DNA from: Paenibacillus sp. FSL H8-0332
GTDB taxonomy: Bacteria > Bacillota > Bacilli > Paenibacillales > Paenibacillaceae
Assembly (NCBI RefSeq): GCF_037963835.1
Contig: NZ_CP150145.1
Span: 3,224,001-3,288,000, forward strand
DNA: 64,000 bases
Direction: 5' to 3'
A program made the translations under genes and the position numbers. Below the pieces are notes generated by a model. That model did no database searches and was not told where the DNA came from. It worked only from the letters and a program-made list of their open reading frames with translations. Position 1 is the stretch's first letter. Each line of letters starts with the position of its first letter. Below are positions 41,820 to 50,659 of this stretch, piece after piece.

Positions 41820-44800
41820 TTGAAACTGAGAACAAGATGGCTTGCGGCAGTTCTTACTTTTACAATGCTAATCATGTCGCTGACTGGACTTGGATTACCG
41901 GCACAAGCCGGAGCGGTTCCTATTCCGCAATCCTTCGCCAAAGGCGCAGATGTCAGCTGGCTGCCGCAAATGGAAGCTGAGGGCCATAAATTCTATAACG
42001 ATCAGGGAGTCGAAGAGGACCTGCTCCAGATTCTGAAGGATCACGGGATTGATTCCATCCGCATCCGGGCTTTTGTCAATCCGTCAGATGATCCGATTAA
42101 CGGGCATAACAGTACAGAAGAGATGGTTCTGCTGGCATCCCGTGTAAGCGCTCTCGGATTCAGGGTGATGGTTGATCTGCACTACAGTGATTCCTGGGCC
42201 GATCCCGGGAAGCAGGTTACACCGGCAGCATGGGAGAGCGATAACCTGGAGCAGCTGAAGGCGCATGTCTCGGAGTACACCACAGAGGTGATGCAGGCGC
42301 TGAAGGACGCGGGAGTAACCCCCGAATGGGTGCAGATTGGCAATGAGATTAATAACGGGATGATGCACCCGCTGGGCAGCTATAGCAATACAGCGAATCT
42401 GGTGCAATTGATTCAGGCGGGGTCACATGCGGCCAAGGCTGTTTTTCCTGAGACCAAAATCATTATTCACAGAGCCAACGGAGCAGATAGCGGTGTAGAT
42501 CCTTTCTATGCCGGTCTGGTCGAAGCAGGGCTTAAGGACAGCGATTATGACATCATCGGGTTATCCTATTACCCGGATTCTATCTATACTTCTTCCATTA
42601 ATGAACTATCCTCCAACATGAATCTTCTGGCTGCAAAATACGGCAAAGAGGTCATGGTCGTCGAGGTTGGCGGCGATGTGAGCAAGAATGTGGATAATGT
42701 ATACAACATGCTGGTTGCTGTTCAGAATGGCGTGAAGGCTGTGCCTGGCGGCCAGGGAACAGGTGTGTTTTATTGGGCACCAGAGGGAGTCTATTTCGGA
42801 TATGGGCTGTCTGCCTGGAACCCGGACGGAACGCCTTCCTTCGCGATGGATGCTTTTATGGATGGTGCTTCTGCAATCAACCGGGTCCCGGTTCAGTCGG
42901 TAAAAGTGGAAAAGCAGGCCGCTATCCTAGAAGTAGGAGGAACCGGCAGCGTGAAGGCAACGATCAGCCCTGGGAATGCAACCTACAAGGGGCTGACCTT
43001 CACCAGCTCTGATGAAGCCATCGTCAAGGTAGACAAGTATAAAGGAACGATCTCCGGGCTTGCTGCCGGGACCTCTACAGTAACAGCGGTTACGTATGAC
43101 GGCGGATTTACAGATTCAACTGAGATCACAGTCTCGCCAAGCACAAGCTTCATTCAGAATCCAGGCTTCGAGGACGGGCTGAATGGCTGGACTGTAAGCG
43201 GCGACAGCACGGCGGTCAATGTGGAGTCGGATGCCCATTCCGGTTCGGCTGCACTGCACTACTGGAGCTCAGGGGCTGCGGAATTCCAAATCTCCCAGAC
43301 GGTCACAGGACTAGAGAATGGAACCTATCAGCTATCCGCATGGGTCTCGGGTAACGGCGGGGAAGAGACCGCTGAGATTTTTGCGGGCAATCAGAAGCAG
43401 CAGTTCGTCAACACAGGCTGGCAGCAATGGAGTAATCCAACCATCGATACCATTGAGGTTACAGATGGAACACTGAGTATTGGCGCTAATCTGAAATACC
43501 CGGGAGACAAGTGGGGAAATATTGATGATTTCAAGCTGGTCAAAAAAGCCGGAGCCGTCAGCACCGATCATCTAACGGTCAACGGCGCTAAGTCCGACTG
43601 GTATCTGAGCGGCACCAAGCCCGCTACCTTCGGGGACAGCAAAGCTTCAGGCGGCTTCGATTACGGGGATGACAAGCCGATTAACTTCAACCTTACTCAT
43701 GAAATGACCGGACTGGAGCCCGGAACCTATACCCTCCAGGCCAAAATCTTCGGGGATAAGGGTGATCCTTCCCCAGGTTCGGTGATGTATGTGGTCTCCG
43801 AGGGACAGACGTATTCGGTGCCTGTTACCTATTCAGGCAGCGCCTGGCTGAAGCCCCGGACTCTGACGCTAAAGCATGTGCACATAGGGGAAGACGGCAG
43901 CGCATCGCTGGGCTTCAAGGTCATCACGGACTCGGATAATCATTACGGCTATCTGCAAGAGGTGACCTTCGTGCGTAATAGCACAACTACACCTGAGGTT
44001 CCAAGTGAACCGAGTGAACCAAGTGAACCTGTAACACCTCCGGTAACAGATCCGGTGACACCTCCAGTAACGGAACCGGGAACAAGCCCGGAAGAGAATC
44101 CTGTACCAAGTCCGGCAGCCAGTCCTGTGCCAAGCCCGACTACGGCACCAGGAACGGACTCCGGTTCAGGCTGGACAGCACCGCAGGCAACAGCTCAAGC
44201 ATCAGCTACACCGCCAGCCACGCCGCAGCCGGAGATTCTGACTGTAACTGAGCCGAAGGTGAATGCACAGAATAAGATTGTGATTCCACTGGCTGAGGGT
44301 CAGAGTGAAGTAAGAATTCCCGCTGACGCCGCGGCCCTTAAGGGAATAGCCGGCCTGAAGATGGAAGGCAAGACGGTGGCTGTAGAGATTCCAGGCCAGG
44401 TTGTTCAGCAGCTTCAAGGCTTAGCCGGGCAGCAGCAGAAGGGCTCGATGATCTCTGTCGTGCTTGAGCCATGGTCCCTAGAGCAGAAGACGGCCTGGAC
44501 ACTTCGGGCCAATACCAAGAGTGAGGCTGAACTGAGAACAGCCGGAGAAATGTTCAATCTCAGTCTGTCTCTGCTGAATCAGCAGGGAGTTAAGACTCCG
44601 CCGACCTCCTTCGCGGAACCTGTTACGCTTCGCTTGAAGGTTCAGGAGAACGGGAACCCGATGCTTGCAGGTGTCTATGCGGCCGCAGACGATGGAACGC
44701 TTGAATATGCAGGCGGAACCTGGGAACAGTCCGTATTGACTGCACAGGTACGGCAATCCGGCAATTATGCTGTACTGGAGTATGACAAGAGCTTTGCAGA

Positions 44801-45326
44801 TGTGAGTCCGGCGGATTGGGCCTACTCAGTGATTAAAGAGATGGCTGCCAAGCATATTATCGCGGGCGACCGGGAAGGACGCTTCGCACCGAAGAGAGAA
44901 GTGACCCGGGCCGAATTCGTTACGATGCTTGTCCGTGCCCTTGGGCTGAAGGCGGAAGGCCTGAGTTCGTTCGCTGACGTAGACAGCAGCAAGTGGTATT
45001 CGGGCGATGTAGCCGCCGCTTTTGCAGTCGGAATCGTTAAAGGGGACTCTACCGGCAAGTTCGCCCCCGAGTCGCGTATTACGCGGCAAGAGATGGCAAC
45101 GCTGCTTGTGAGAGCCTACGAGCTGCGCTCTGGAAGCAAGGCTCCGGCAGGTTCCTTGCCAGCTTTTGCCGATGCCGGGAAGATTGACAGCTGGGCCAAG
45201 GAGGCCGTGACTGCCGCCGGTTCACTGGGCTTCATTACGGGAACTCCGGACGGATTCTTCATGCCCCAGACCAATGCGACGCGCGCAGAGTGTGCGAAGG
45301 TATTGAGTTTGCTGCTTAATCTGTGA
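41820..45326 (+). CDS. Secreted GH53 endo-beta-1,4-galactanase with SLH cell-wall anchor
   Basis: This 1168-residue protein has a signal peptide (about 1-32, GLPAQAG) and a GH53 barrel (about 40-350). E176 in QIGNEINNG is the acid/base and E282 in VMVVEVGGD the nucleophile. A Big2 domain follows (about 356-440), then two beta-sandwich carbohydrate-binding-like domains (about 444-580 and 582-720), a Pro/Thr/Ser linker (about 721-805), an uncharacterised beta domain (about 806-985) and three SLH repeats (about 990-1165) for attachment to cell-wall polysaccharide. It cleaves beta-1,4-galactan side chains of rhamnogalacturonan I at the cell surface. The start is a TTG at 41820 with AGGGAGG upstream. 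A terminator follows. Confidence 0.92.
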   Translation: MKLRTRWLAAVLTFTMLIMSLTGLGLPAQAGAVPIPQSFAKGADVSWLPQMEAEGHKFYNDQGVEEDLLQILKDHGIDSIRIRAFVNPSDDPINGHNSTEEMVLLASRVSALGFRVMVDLHYSDSWADPGKQVTPAAWESDNLEQLKAHVSEYTTEVMQALKDAGVTPEWVQIGNEINNGMMHPLGSYSNTANLVQLIQAGSHAAKAVFPETKIIIHRANGADSGVDPFYAGLVEAGLKDSDYDIIGLSYYPDSIYTSSINELSSNMNLLAAKYGKEVMVVEVGGDVSKNVDNVYNMLVAVQNGVKAVPGGQGTGVFYWAPEGVYFGYGLSAWNPDGTPSFAMDAFMDGASAINRVPVQSVKVEKQAAILEVGGTGSVKATISPGNATYKGLTFTSSDEAIVKVDKYKGTISGLAAGTSTVTAVTYDGGFTDSTEITVSPSTSFIQNPGFEDGLNGWTVSGDSTAVNVESDAHSGSAALHYWSSGAAEFQISQTVTGLENGTYQLSAWVSGNGGEETAEIFAGNQKQQFVNTGWQQWSNPTIDTIEVTDGTLSIGANLKYPGDKWGNIDDFKLVKKAGAVSTDHLTVNGAKSDWYLSGTKPATFGDSKASGGFDYGDDKPINFNLTHEMTGLEPGTYTLQAKIFGDKGDPSPGSVMYVVSEGQTYSVPVTYSGSAWLKPRTLTLKHVHIGEDGSASLGFKVITDSDNHYGYLQEVTFVRNSTTTPEVPSEPSEPSEPVTPPVTDPVTPPVTEPGTSPEENPVPSPAASPVPSPTTAPGTDSGSGWTAPQATAQASATPPATPQPEILTVTEPKVNAQNKIVIPLAEGQSEVRIPADAAALKGIAGLKMEGKTVAVEIPGQVVQQLQGLAGQQQKGSMISVVLEPWSLEQKTAWTLRANTKSEAELRTAGEMFNLSLSLLNQQGVKTPPTSFAEPVTLRLKVQENGNPMLAGVYAAADDGTLEYAGGTWEQSVLTAQVRQSGNYAVLEYDKSFADVSPADWAYSVIKEMAAKHIIAGDREGRFAPKREVTRAEFVTMLVRALGLKAEGLSSFADVDSSKWYSGDVAAAFAVGIVKGDSTGKFAPESRITRQEMATLLVRAYELRSGSKAPAGSLPAFADAGKIDSWAKEAVTAAGSLGFITGTPDGFFMPQTNATRAECAKVLSLLLNL

Positions 45327-45354
45327 GCAAGAGAATAAGAGTGTAAGTAGAAGT

Positions 45355-45395
45355 AGAGCAGCGATTCTCCTGGTTAGGGAGCGCTGCTCTTTTTA
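45355..45395 (+). terminator. Terminator after the galactanase gene
   Basis: AGAGCAGCG pairs with CGCTGCTCT around an 18-base loop, followed by TTTTT. Confidence 0.82.
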
Positions 45396-45476
45396 CTGGC
45401 ATGGGATAGTGTGCTGGAAGGCGAAGGGGCCGAGCCGGATGTAGACGGAAAACCGATCACATTGGGCGCGCGTTTC

Positions 45477-46439
45477 CTAATGATGATACAGGTATACCCT
45501 CGCTTGCAGCTCCGCTCGTACTTCATCTGGCACTTCCTTCATCGTAAGGTCATCGCCCAGGAACAACAGCCAATTCGTGACTTCTTTCAGCTCCTCCGTG
45601 CGGTTCACCTCGACCTCCATTTTCAGAATAGCGGTAGTTTGGTAGGGGTTAGTATAGGACAGCGCCACCCTGAACGGGTGATATTTGCGGTATTGGGCAA
45701 TGGCCCGGGGACCGAGCTCCAGGACAAGGTTGTTCTTCACCTGCTGCTTGCTCAGCTTCTCCTGAATTTTTTTCCCGCTTGGCCTGTTGGAGCCCGGGTA
45801 GGGGATGACATCAGTTAGCTGATCAACCGGGATGATCCGTTTCCTGGAGGCGTCCAGGTCGAAGCACTCGATGAGCCACAGGCTTTTCTCCTGGTAGAGA
45901 CGTAAAAGATACACAGCATAAGAGATATCCTTCTGGTCTTCCCGGCAGGTAATTAGCAGATATCGGTCCACCAATAGGAGCCGGATCAGCTTGTCCAGCA
46001 TAGGGTGGGGGAGATCGGACAAGTCCAGCAGATCGGGATTGCCCGGGTGGGTGCCCTCGAACAGCAGGATCTGATTAAGTAGAACAAGCTCCTCCTGCTG
46101 ATTCTCCGAGATGAGCGCCAGCAATTTCTCCGTCAGCGACTGGCGGCTCCTGAGATAAGGAAGCTGGCCGTTTCTTGTCGCCATGAAGGCAATGAACAGC
46201 GCTTTGACCTCGTTATCCGTGAACCGGACCACCGGAAGGATAGAGTTACGCATAACGGAATACCCGCCATCCCGGCCCACCTCAGCGACCAGCGGCATCC
46301 CGAGCGCCTCGATCTCACGGATATCCCGCTGGGCAGTCGAACGCGAAATATTGAATTCCCGCATGATTTCCGTCAGGGTAAAATGGGCACGATTGTTAAT
46401 GTACCGCATGATGATGTTGATCCGTTCTACTTTTTTCAT
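45477..46439 (-). CDS. WYL-domain transcriptional regulator
   Basis: This 320-residue protein has an N-terminal HTH_11/DeoR-like winged helix (about 5-60, FTLTEIMREFNISRSTAQRDI) and a WYL domain (about 140-215). A C-terminal WCX-like beta extension follows (about 235-318). WYL regulators respond to nucleotide or nucleic-acid-like ligands or unknown metabolites. TAGGAGCC precedes the ATG. It is divergent from the two small genes at 46537 and 47048, which are therefore its likely targets. Confidence 0.88.
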   Translation of the reverse strand: MKKVERINIIMRYINNRAHFTLTEIMREFNISRSTAQRDIREIEALGMPLVAEVGRDGGYSVMRNSILPVVRFTDNEVKALFIAFMATRNGQLPYLRSRQSLTEKLLALISENQQEELVLLNQILLFEGTHPGNPDLLDLSDLPHPMLDKLIRLLLVDRYLLITCREDQKDISYAVYLLRLYQEKSLWLIECFDLDASRKRIIPVDQLTDVIPYPGSNRPSGKKIQEKLSKQQVKNNLVLELGPRAIAQYRKYHPFRVALSYTNPYQTTAILKMEVEVNRTEELKEVTNWLLFLGDDLTMKEVPDEVRAELQARVYLYHH

Positions 46440-46464
46440 GGCGGCTCCTAAACAGGTTCATTTT

Positions 46465-46492
46465 TTGACATGATTCAAGGTTATCATATACA
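46465..46492 (+). promoter_or_regulatory. SigmaA-type promoter for the effector-binding-domain gene
   Basis: A perfect -35 TTGACA (46465-46470) is followed after 16 bases by TATACA (46487-46492), 45 bases before the start codon. Confidence 0.6.
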
Positions 46493-46536
46493 TAGCAGGT
46501 GAGGAACATAAATATGAATAAAGGCGGGATATGACA

Positions 46537-47022
46537 ATGGCAGGGTATACTATTGCAGAGAAAGACAGCTTTACGGTGATTGGTCTGGGCGTTGATCTTA
46601 AGAGTGATTACACGGATTATGCCGGGATATATAAGGAGAAGGCGGATTTTTGGCAGGCGGTCAGTGAAGATGGCAGGCTCGATTTGTTAAAAGGGATTGC
46701 GGCGAATAACTATGTGTTTGTGGTGAACGAAGCGGTAAACGGCAAGATGATGCATTATGCCGGGGTAATGGCAGGTGCAGCCGCACAGATTCCGCAGGAA
46801 GCCCGGGTGATTCAATTCCCGAAGGGGGAATACCTCGTAGTGGCAGGCGAAGGAGCGACAACGGAGGAATTAAGCAACACCTTGACGGGCCTGGCCTTCG
46901 GACAAGCTTTGCCGCAAGCAGAAGGATACGCCTACGTAGGAGGACCGAATGCGGCTGTGGAGATGGGCAGCCGGGACGGCTCGCTGTATGGTGAAATGTG
47001 GATTCCTGTCATAAGAAATTAA
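46537..47022 (+). CDS. GyrI-like / AraC effector-binding-domain protein
   Basis: This 161-residue protein fits the stand-alone GyrI-like small-molecule-binding fold: an opening strand with FTVIGLGVDLKSDY, a central YVFVVNEAVNGKMMHYAGVMAG, then VIQFPKGEYLVVAGEG and a closing GSLYGEMWIPVIRN. Family members bind cationic drugs or other small molecules, or hydrolyse some of them. ATG at 46537 is chosen because AAGGCGGG lies 8 bases upstream; ATG 46531 is too close. It is probably cotranscribed with the next gene and controlled by the divergent WYL regulator. Confidence 0.75.
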   Translation: MAGYTIAEKDSFTVIGLGVDLKSDYTDYAGIYKEKADFWQAVSEDGRLDLLKGIAANNYVFVVNEAVNGKMMHYAGVMAGAAAQIPQEARVIQFPKGEYLVVAGEGATTEELSNTLTGLAFGQALPQAEGYAYVGGPNAAVEMGSRDGSLYGEMWIPVIRN

Positions 47023-47047
47023 GTAACGTAATGGAGGATAACTAACT

Positions 47048-47512
47048 ATGGCATACACAGTTGATTTCAAAGAGGTGTCTTTGCAAGGCCTGGAGTCGTC
47101 TCCGGTTGCTGAGGCGCTGGCGGGATTACGTGCGAATGAGGCGCGCTATTTCATGAACAAATATAAGCATGAATTCACAGTCGTTCCGGCCAGTGAAAGC
47201 CAGGAGACGCTGGATTACGTGAACGGGATTCTGAGCAAGGAGCGGGGTCTTGAATTTGCTGCCAAGCCACTGGAAACCTCGCAGTTCCAGGTCGAGAACA
47301 TCCGGTTCGCCTACGTTTTCTATGAGGATGGTCTTGCGCTTAATGTGATGTACACAGTGGATGACCCCAAGAAGCGGGCGGTCGGCTTCAAGCTCTCGGA
47401 GGGAATGGAGATTCCGAAGGAGCTGGCGGATAAGTTCAAGTTCGCGCGGCAGAAGTCGAAGCTGGCCGGAACAATCCGGGGATCGTTTTTTGTGATTAAG
47501 GGAGAGTACTAA
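47048..47512 (+). CDS. Protein of unknown function, partner of the GyrI-like gene
   Basis: This is a 154-residue cytosolic protein with ATGGAGG before its ATG, 25 bases after the previous gene. I do not recognise a family. It opens with VDFKEVSLQGLESSPVAEAL, has a helical ANEARYFMNKYKHEF, a beta region with IRFAYVFYEDGLALNVMYTV and ends KLAGTIRGSFFVIKGEY. Its composition and ribosome binding site support a real gene. The arrangement (WYL regulator, effector-binding protein, this gene) hints at response to a small molecule. Confidence 0.6.
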   Translation: MAYTVDFKEVSLQGLESSPVAEALAGLRANEARYFMNKYKHEFTVVPASESQETLDYVNGILSKERGLEFAAKPLETSQFQVENIRFAYVFYEDGLALNVMYTVDDPKKRAVGFKLSEGMEIPKELADKFKFARQKSKLAGTIRGSFFVIKGEY

Positions 47513-47518
47513 TAAAAA

Positions 47519-47572
47519 TCCCCACAAAGTGAAGTTTAAGCTTCGGAGTCTATTCAGATACTTTGCGGGGGC
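47519..47572 (-). terminator. Distal minus-strand terminator
   Basis: CCCACAAAGT and ACTTTGCGGG pair across a long loop. The T-run (complement of AAAAA at 47515-47519) lies on the minus-strand exit, so it may back up the MFS terminator. Confidence 0.45.
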
Positions 47573-47588
47573 CTCAAAACATAAAGGT

Positions 47589-47622
47589 TCTTAAAAAGGG
47601 GCTGCCAATCTGGCAGCCCCTT
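47589..47622 (-). terminator. Terminator of the TrmB-MFS operon
   Basis: AAGGGGCTGCC and GGCAGCCCCTT form a perfect 11-bp stem with a 5-base loop. Read on the minus strand, it ends in TTTTT, just after the MFS gene. Confidence 0.85.
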
Positions 47623-47635
47623 GTATCGTTCAAAT

Positions 47636-48880
47636 CTACTCCGCTGTATACGTCTTCTGGGTGCGGAGAACCGGGAAGAACCGGTACATCCAGAGCACGG
47701 TAATAATCAGGGTGCCCACTCCGCCGATGACGGTTGCAGGCACGGCTCCGACCAGCCCGGCCATCGTGCCGGACTCGAATTCTCCAAGCTGGTTCGAGGT
47801 ACCGATGAATAACGAATTCACTGCGTTTACCCGGCCCTGCATCTCCTGCGGCGTGTTGACCTGCACCAGTGTCGAGCGGATAACGACACTCACAACATCC
47901 GAGCCGCCGATCAGAACAAGCGCAAACAGGGACAGCCAGAAGCTGTGGGAGATGCCGAACAGCATCGTGGCCAGGGCGAAGACGACCAGCGAGGCGAACA
48001 GCATCCGGCCGATGGCCCGCTCCACCGAATAGCGGGTCAGGATGAGCGAGACGATGATCGCGCCCACCGCCGGGGCAGAGCGCAGCAGGCCCAAACCGAG
48101 CGAGCCGGTCTTCAGAATATCCTCGGCGAAGATTGGCAGCAGTGCCGTGGCCCCGCCAAGCAATACAGCGAACAAGTCCAGCGAGATCGTACCCAGGATA
48201 ATCTTGCGGGCGAAGACAAACCGCAGGCCGCTGAGGAAGGTGTCCATGCTGACTGCGTCCAGCTTTTTGACGAAGTGAACAGTCTTGACGAAGAAGATCA
48301 GCACTGTAGATACCAGCAACGCGGCAAGCGAGGCGATATAAGCGGCAGCTGTACCCCAGACCACGAGGACGCCCCCGAGGGACGGGCCGACGATCATCGC
48401 CGTCTGCATTGCAGACGCGGACCAGGCCGCTGCCTTCGGGAGCTGATCCCGATCCACAATGTCCGGCACCAGCGCTGCCGAGGCCGGACTCTCGAAGGTA
48501 CGGCACGCGCCAAGCACTGCTGCGGCTGCCAGCAGGTGGACCGCGCCGAGCCAGCCTTCGATGCTGCCGAAGACGAGCAGCAGCACGATGAGGCACTCTG
48601 TAAGCTGGCACAGGAACACAATGGTTCGGCGGTCATAGCGGTCTGCCGTCTGTCCGGCAGGCAATGTCAGCAGCAGCATGGGCAGGAATTGGGCCAGCCC
48701 GACCAGTCCAAGCTGATAGGCGCTGCTGGTCAGCGCATACATCTGCCAGCCAATCGCCACCGACAGCATCTGGAAGGCGCTGGTGGAGAAGATCCGCGCG
48801 ATCCATAGGCGCAGGAACGAACGGTTATGCAGTACAGACGAGCGTGGAGTATTCATATCTGGTGTATTCAATGTATTCAA
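47636..48880 (-). CDS. MFS exporter (EntS/MFS_3-like)
   Basis: This 414-residue protein has 12 hydrophobic segments starting with FLRLWIARIFSTSAFQMLSVAIGWQMY, which is typical of the EntS/transmembrane-secretion group. It has GQTADRYDRRTIVFLCQ as motif A and RTFESPASAALVPDIV after helix 4. Relatives export siderophores or drugs. The start is a TTG at 48880 whose TTGA overlaps the stop of the TrmB-type regulator, with TTGGAGGA about 10 bases upstream, so the two are one operon. Large open frames on the other strand here are shadows caused by high G+C. Confidence 0.87.
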   Translation of the reverse strand: MNTLNTPDMNTPRSSVLHNRSFLRLWIARIFSTSAFQMLSVAIGWQMYALTSSAYQLGLVGLAQFLPMLLLTLPAGQTADRYDRRTIVFLCQLTECLIVLLLVFGSIEGWLGAVHLLAAAAVLGACRTFESPASAALVPDIVDRDQLPKAAAWSASAMQTAMIVGPSLGGVLVVWGTAAAYIASLAALLVSTVLIFFVKTVHFVKKLDAVSMDTFLSGLRFVFARKIILGTISLDLFAVLLGGATALLPIFAEDILKTGSLGLGLLRSAPAVGAIIVSLILTRYSVERAIGRMLFASLVVFALATMLFGISHSFWLSLFALVLIGGSDVVSVVIRSTLVQVNTPQEMQGRVNAVNSLFIGTSNQLGEFESGTMAGLVGAVPATVIGGVGTLIITVLWMYRFFPVLRTQKTYTAE

Positions 48881-49713
48881 CGGGTGTCTTCCTCCAAGCG
48901 ATAGGGATGGGGTTCAGTTGCGGGGGCCAGCTTCCGCCCGCGCATCTCAGGGTGTTCCTGGAATATTAAGGAGTAATTCTTGCCGTAACGCGCCTCCAGC
49001 TCCGTGGCGAAATCCTGCTCTATACGCATCATCACGACATCGTGATAATAAGACGTCTGTAGGACATCCAGCACAGCCGGATGGTTGCTCTCCAGCGCCG
49101 AAGCCTGCGAATGGCGGGTGAAGCTGCCCAGAAGCGAGGTCTCCTTATCCAGCAGGAGCGAGAAGTTCCGGGCGGCCTTCGGCCCGCCTGCAGGTACGCT
49201 ATGCACAATGACACGCGACAGCGCTGTAGGTATGTCACCTATCACCATCAGGTGGACGGTAATTCCCCGCTCTTCGGCAGCAAGAAGTGTGTCTTCTATC
49301 TGGTGCAAATCCTCCGCCCAAATATCTACCAGAATCTCCGTGCTGGCATTGGCAGCAAGCCGCCTTACCGCCAGATCCACCTGCGCGTCTCCCTTCCAGT
49401 TGCTGAAGAAGGGCGGTGCGGCAGGCAGGTGGGTCAGCTCGTTCTCCAGTAGGCGGGCGGTGCGCTCAAATTCCGCCTGAAGCAGCTTAACGACCTGCCT
49501 TACCGGAATTGCAGCGAAGGTAACCGGCTCGCCTTCGATTGTCCGGCAGACTCCTTTATCTACCAGACTGCGCAGCGCGGCATATACATTGGACCGGGAC
49601 ACGGACACCTGCTTGGCGACCTCATAGCCCGAGGAGGGCGGCTGGCCGTGCAGCGCGAGATAGCAGCGGGCTTCCAGATCGGATAAGCCGAGCTTGCGTA
49701 ATGCTTCAATCAT
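48877..49713 (-). CDS. TrmB-family transcriptional regulator
   Basis: This 278-residue protein has the TrmB winged helix (about 1-70, KLGLSDLEARCYLALHG and SVSRSNVYAALRSLVDKG), a short coiled segment (about 80-100) and a TrmB_C-like sensor domain (about 110-255). Such regulators bind sugars in archaea; in Firmicutes most are uncharacterised. AAAGGCGG precedes the ATG. It is the first gene of an operon with the MFS exporter and has a palindrome upstream of its start, so it probably regulates itself and the exporter in response to the exported compound. Confidence 0.85.
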   Translation of the reverse strand: MIEALRKLGLSDLEARCYLALHGQPPSSGYEVAKQVSVSRSNVYAALRSLVDKGVCRTIEGEPVTFAAIPVRQVVKLLQAEFERTARLLENELTHLPAAPPFFSNWKGDAQVDLAVRRLAANASTEILVDIWAEDLHQIEDTLLAAEERGITVHLMVIGDIPTALSRVIVHSVPAGGPKAARNFSLLLDKETSLLGSFTRHSQASALESNHPAVLDVLQTSYYHDVVMMRIEQDFATELEARYGKNYSLIFQEHPEMRGRKLAPATEPHPYRLEEDTR

Positions 49714-49770
49714 GGGTGAACCGCCTTTCTGTGAGTGTGTAATGCTTCGTTGTAGTTTGTTACAAGTAGG

Positions 49771-49786
49771 AGTATTTCAAAATACT
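49771..49786 (-). promoter_or_regulatory. Palindromic operator upstream of the TrmB-MFS operon
   Basis: AGTATTT (49771-49777) and AAATACT (49780-49786) make a perfect 7-bp inverted repeat with a 2-base spacer, extended by partial GGAG/CTCC arms. It is placed 58 bases before the TrmB start, fitting an autoregulatory site. Confidence 0.55.
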
Positions 49787-49884
49787 ACTCCGATCATAAA
49801 GTGCTGTCAAGCAGCAATATCCGGCCTGCGGCAGCACCGGGCGTCTCACAAAAATGATTACAGTCGGGTGAAATCAGGTAATAA

Positions 49885-49921
49885 CTCTCAAGACGGCTTT
49901 AAAAGCCGATATGCAAGAGAG
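49885..49921 (+). other. Structured leader upstream of the lipoprotein gene
   Basis: CTCTC (49885-49889) and GAGAG (49917-49921) enclose a CGGCTT/AAGCCG hairpin (49894-49908). It lies 35 bases before the lipoprotein ATG and lacks a T-run, so it is not a simple terminator. It matches no riboswitch I recognise. Confidence 0.3.
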
Positions 49922-49955
49922 TCTCGACTATAAACCAATGACAGGATGAGGACTT

Positions 49956-50579
49956 ATGCGAAAAGCAATTCTGACAACCATGCTCATCTCCAGTCTGCTA
50001 ATGGCTGGCTGCGGCAATAACGAGGCGGCGAATGGCGGTACGGCGGCTACTCCAGAGACCGGACAGGCAGCGACGGCAAGCCCGGAGGTCACACCAGAGA
50101 TCACGCCGGAACCGGCAGCTGAGGCTACCGCAGAGCCTGCACCGGAAGCTACGGCACAGGCACCAGCGCAGACGACCGCACCGGAAGCCACGCCGAAGGC
50201 CAGTGCGGCGGCGGGGGATTCGCAGCGGCAGACTTATTTTGACAAGCTGGATAAGATTGAAGCGGGCCTTGGCGATCTGAAGGCTCTGTCGGACAGCGGC
50301 GTAACGGCAGATATGAAGGAAGCGGCCTCCAAGGAGCATGAGCGCTGGGACAAGGCGCTGAATGAAATCTACCAGGAGCTTAAAGCGCAGCTTCCCGAAG
50401 CCGATATGGCGAAACTGAAAGAGGAGCAGCTAAGCTGGATCAAAGAACGCGATAAGGCGGCAGAGGAAGCCGCTGCCAAATATAAGGGCGGAACAATGGA
50501 GGGACTGGAGTACGCGGCGACCTTGGCTTCAGTGACGAAGGAACGTTGTTATAAGCTGGTGGAGTTGTATATGAAATAA
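49956..50579 (+). CDS. Lipoprotein with LprI-like (DUF1311) domain
   Basis: This 207-residue protein has a lipoprotein signal peptide with lipobox LMAGC (lipidated cysteine near residue 19). An Ala/Pro/Thr/Glu-rich spacer follows (about 25-85), then an alpha-helical LprI-type domain (about 90-205) with ERWDKALNEIYQELKAQL and EEQLSWIKERDKAAEE, and a late cysteine in KERCYKLVELYMK. LprI of mycobacteria inhibits lysozyme; in Firmicutes the role is unproven. The protein should sit on the outer face of the membrane. AGGATGAGGAC lies before the ATG. A terminator follows, so it is a single gene. Confidence 0.82.
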   Translation: MRKAILTTMLISSLLMAGCGNNEAANGGTAATPETGQAATASPEVTPEITPEPAAEATAEPAPEATAQAPAQTTAPEATPKASAAAGDSQRQTYFDKLDKIEAGLGDLKALSDSGVTADMKEAASKEHERWDKALNEIYQELKAQLPEADMAKLKEEQLSWIKERDKAAEEAAAKYKGGTMEGLEYAATLASVTKERCYKLVELYMK

Positions 50580-50587
50580 TCAAATAA

Positions 50588-50628
50588 CGCAGCAGCTCTC
50601 TCGTAAGGGGCCGCTGCGCTATTTTTTT
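50588..50628 (+). terminator. Terminator after the lipoprotein gene
   Basis: CGCAGC pairs with GCTGCG, extended by imperfect AGC/GCC, and is followed by CTATTTTTTT. Confidence 0.75.
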
Positions 50629-50659
50629 GACCATTTGTATGGCTGATCAATTATTAATA

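Noticed and set aside
47574..48808. Long open frames overlapping the MFS exporter on both strands
   Set aside because: They are mirror or shifted frames of a G+C-rich gene with low-complexity Arg/Gly/Gln-rich products. The 12-helix MFS frame is clearly the real one.
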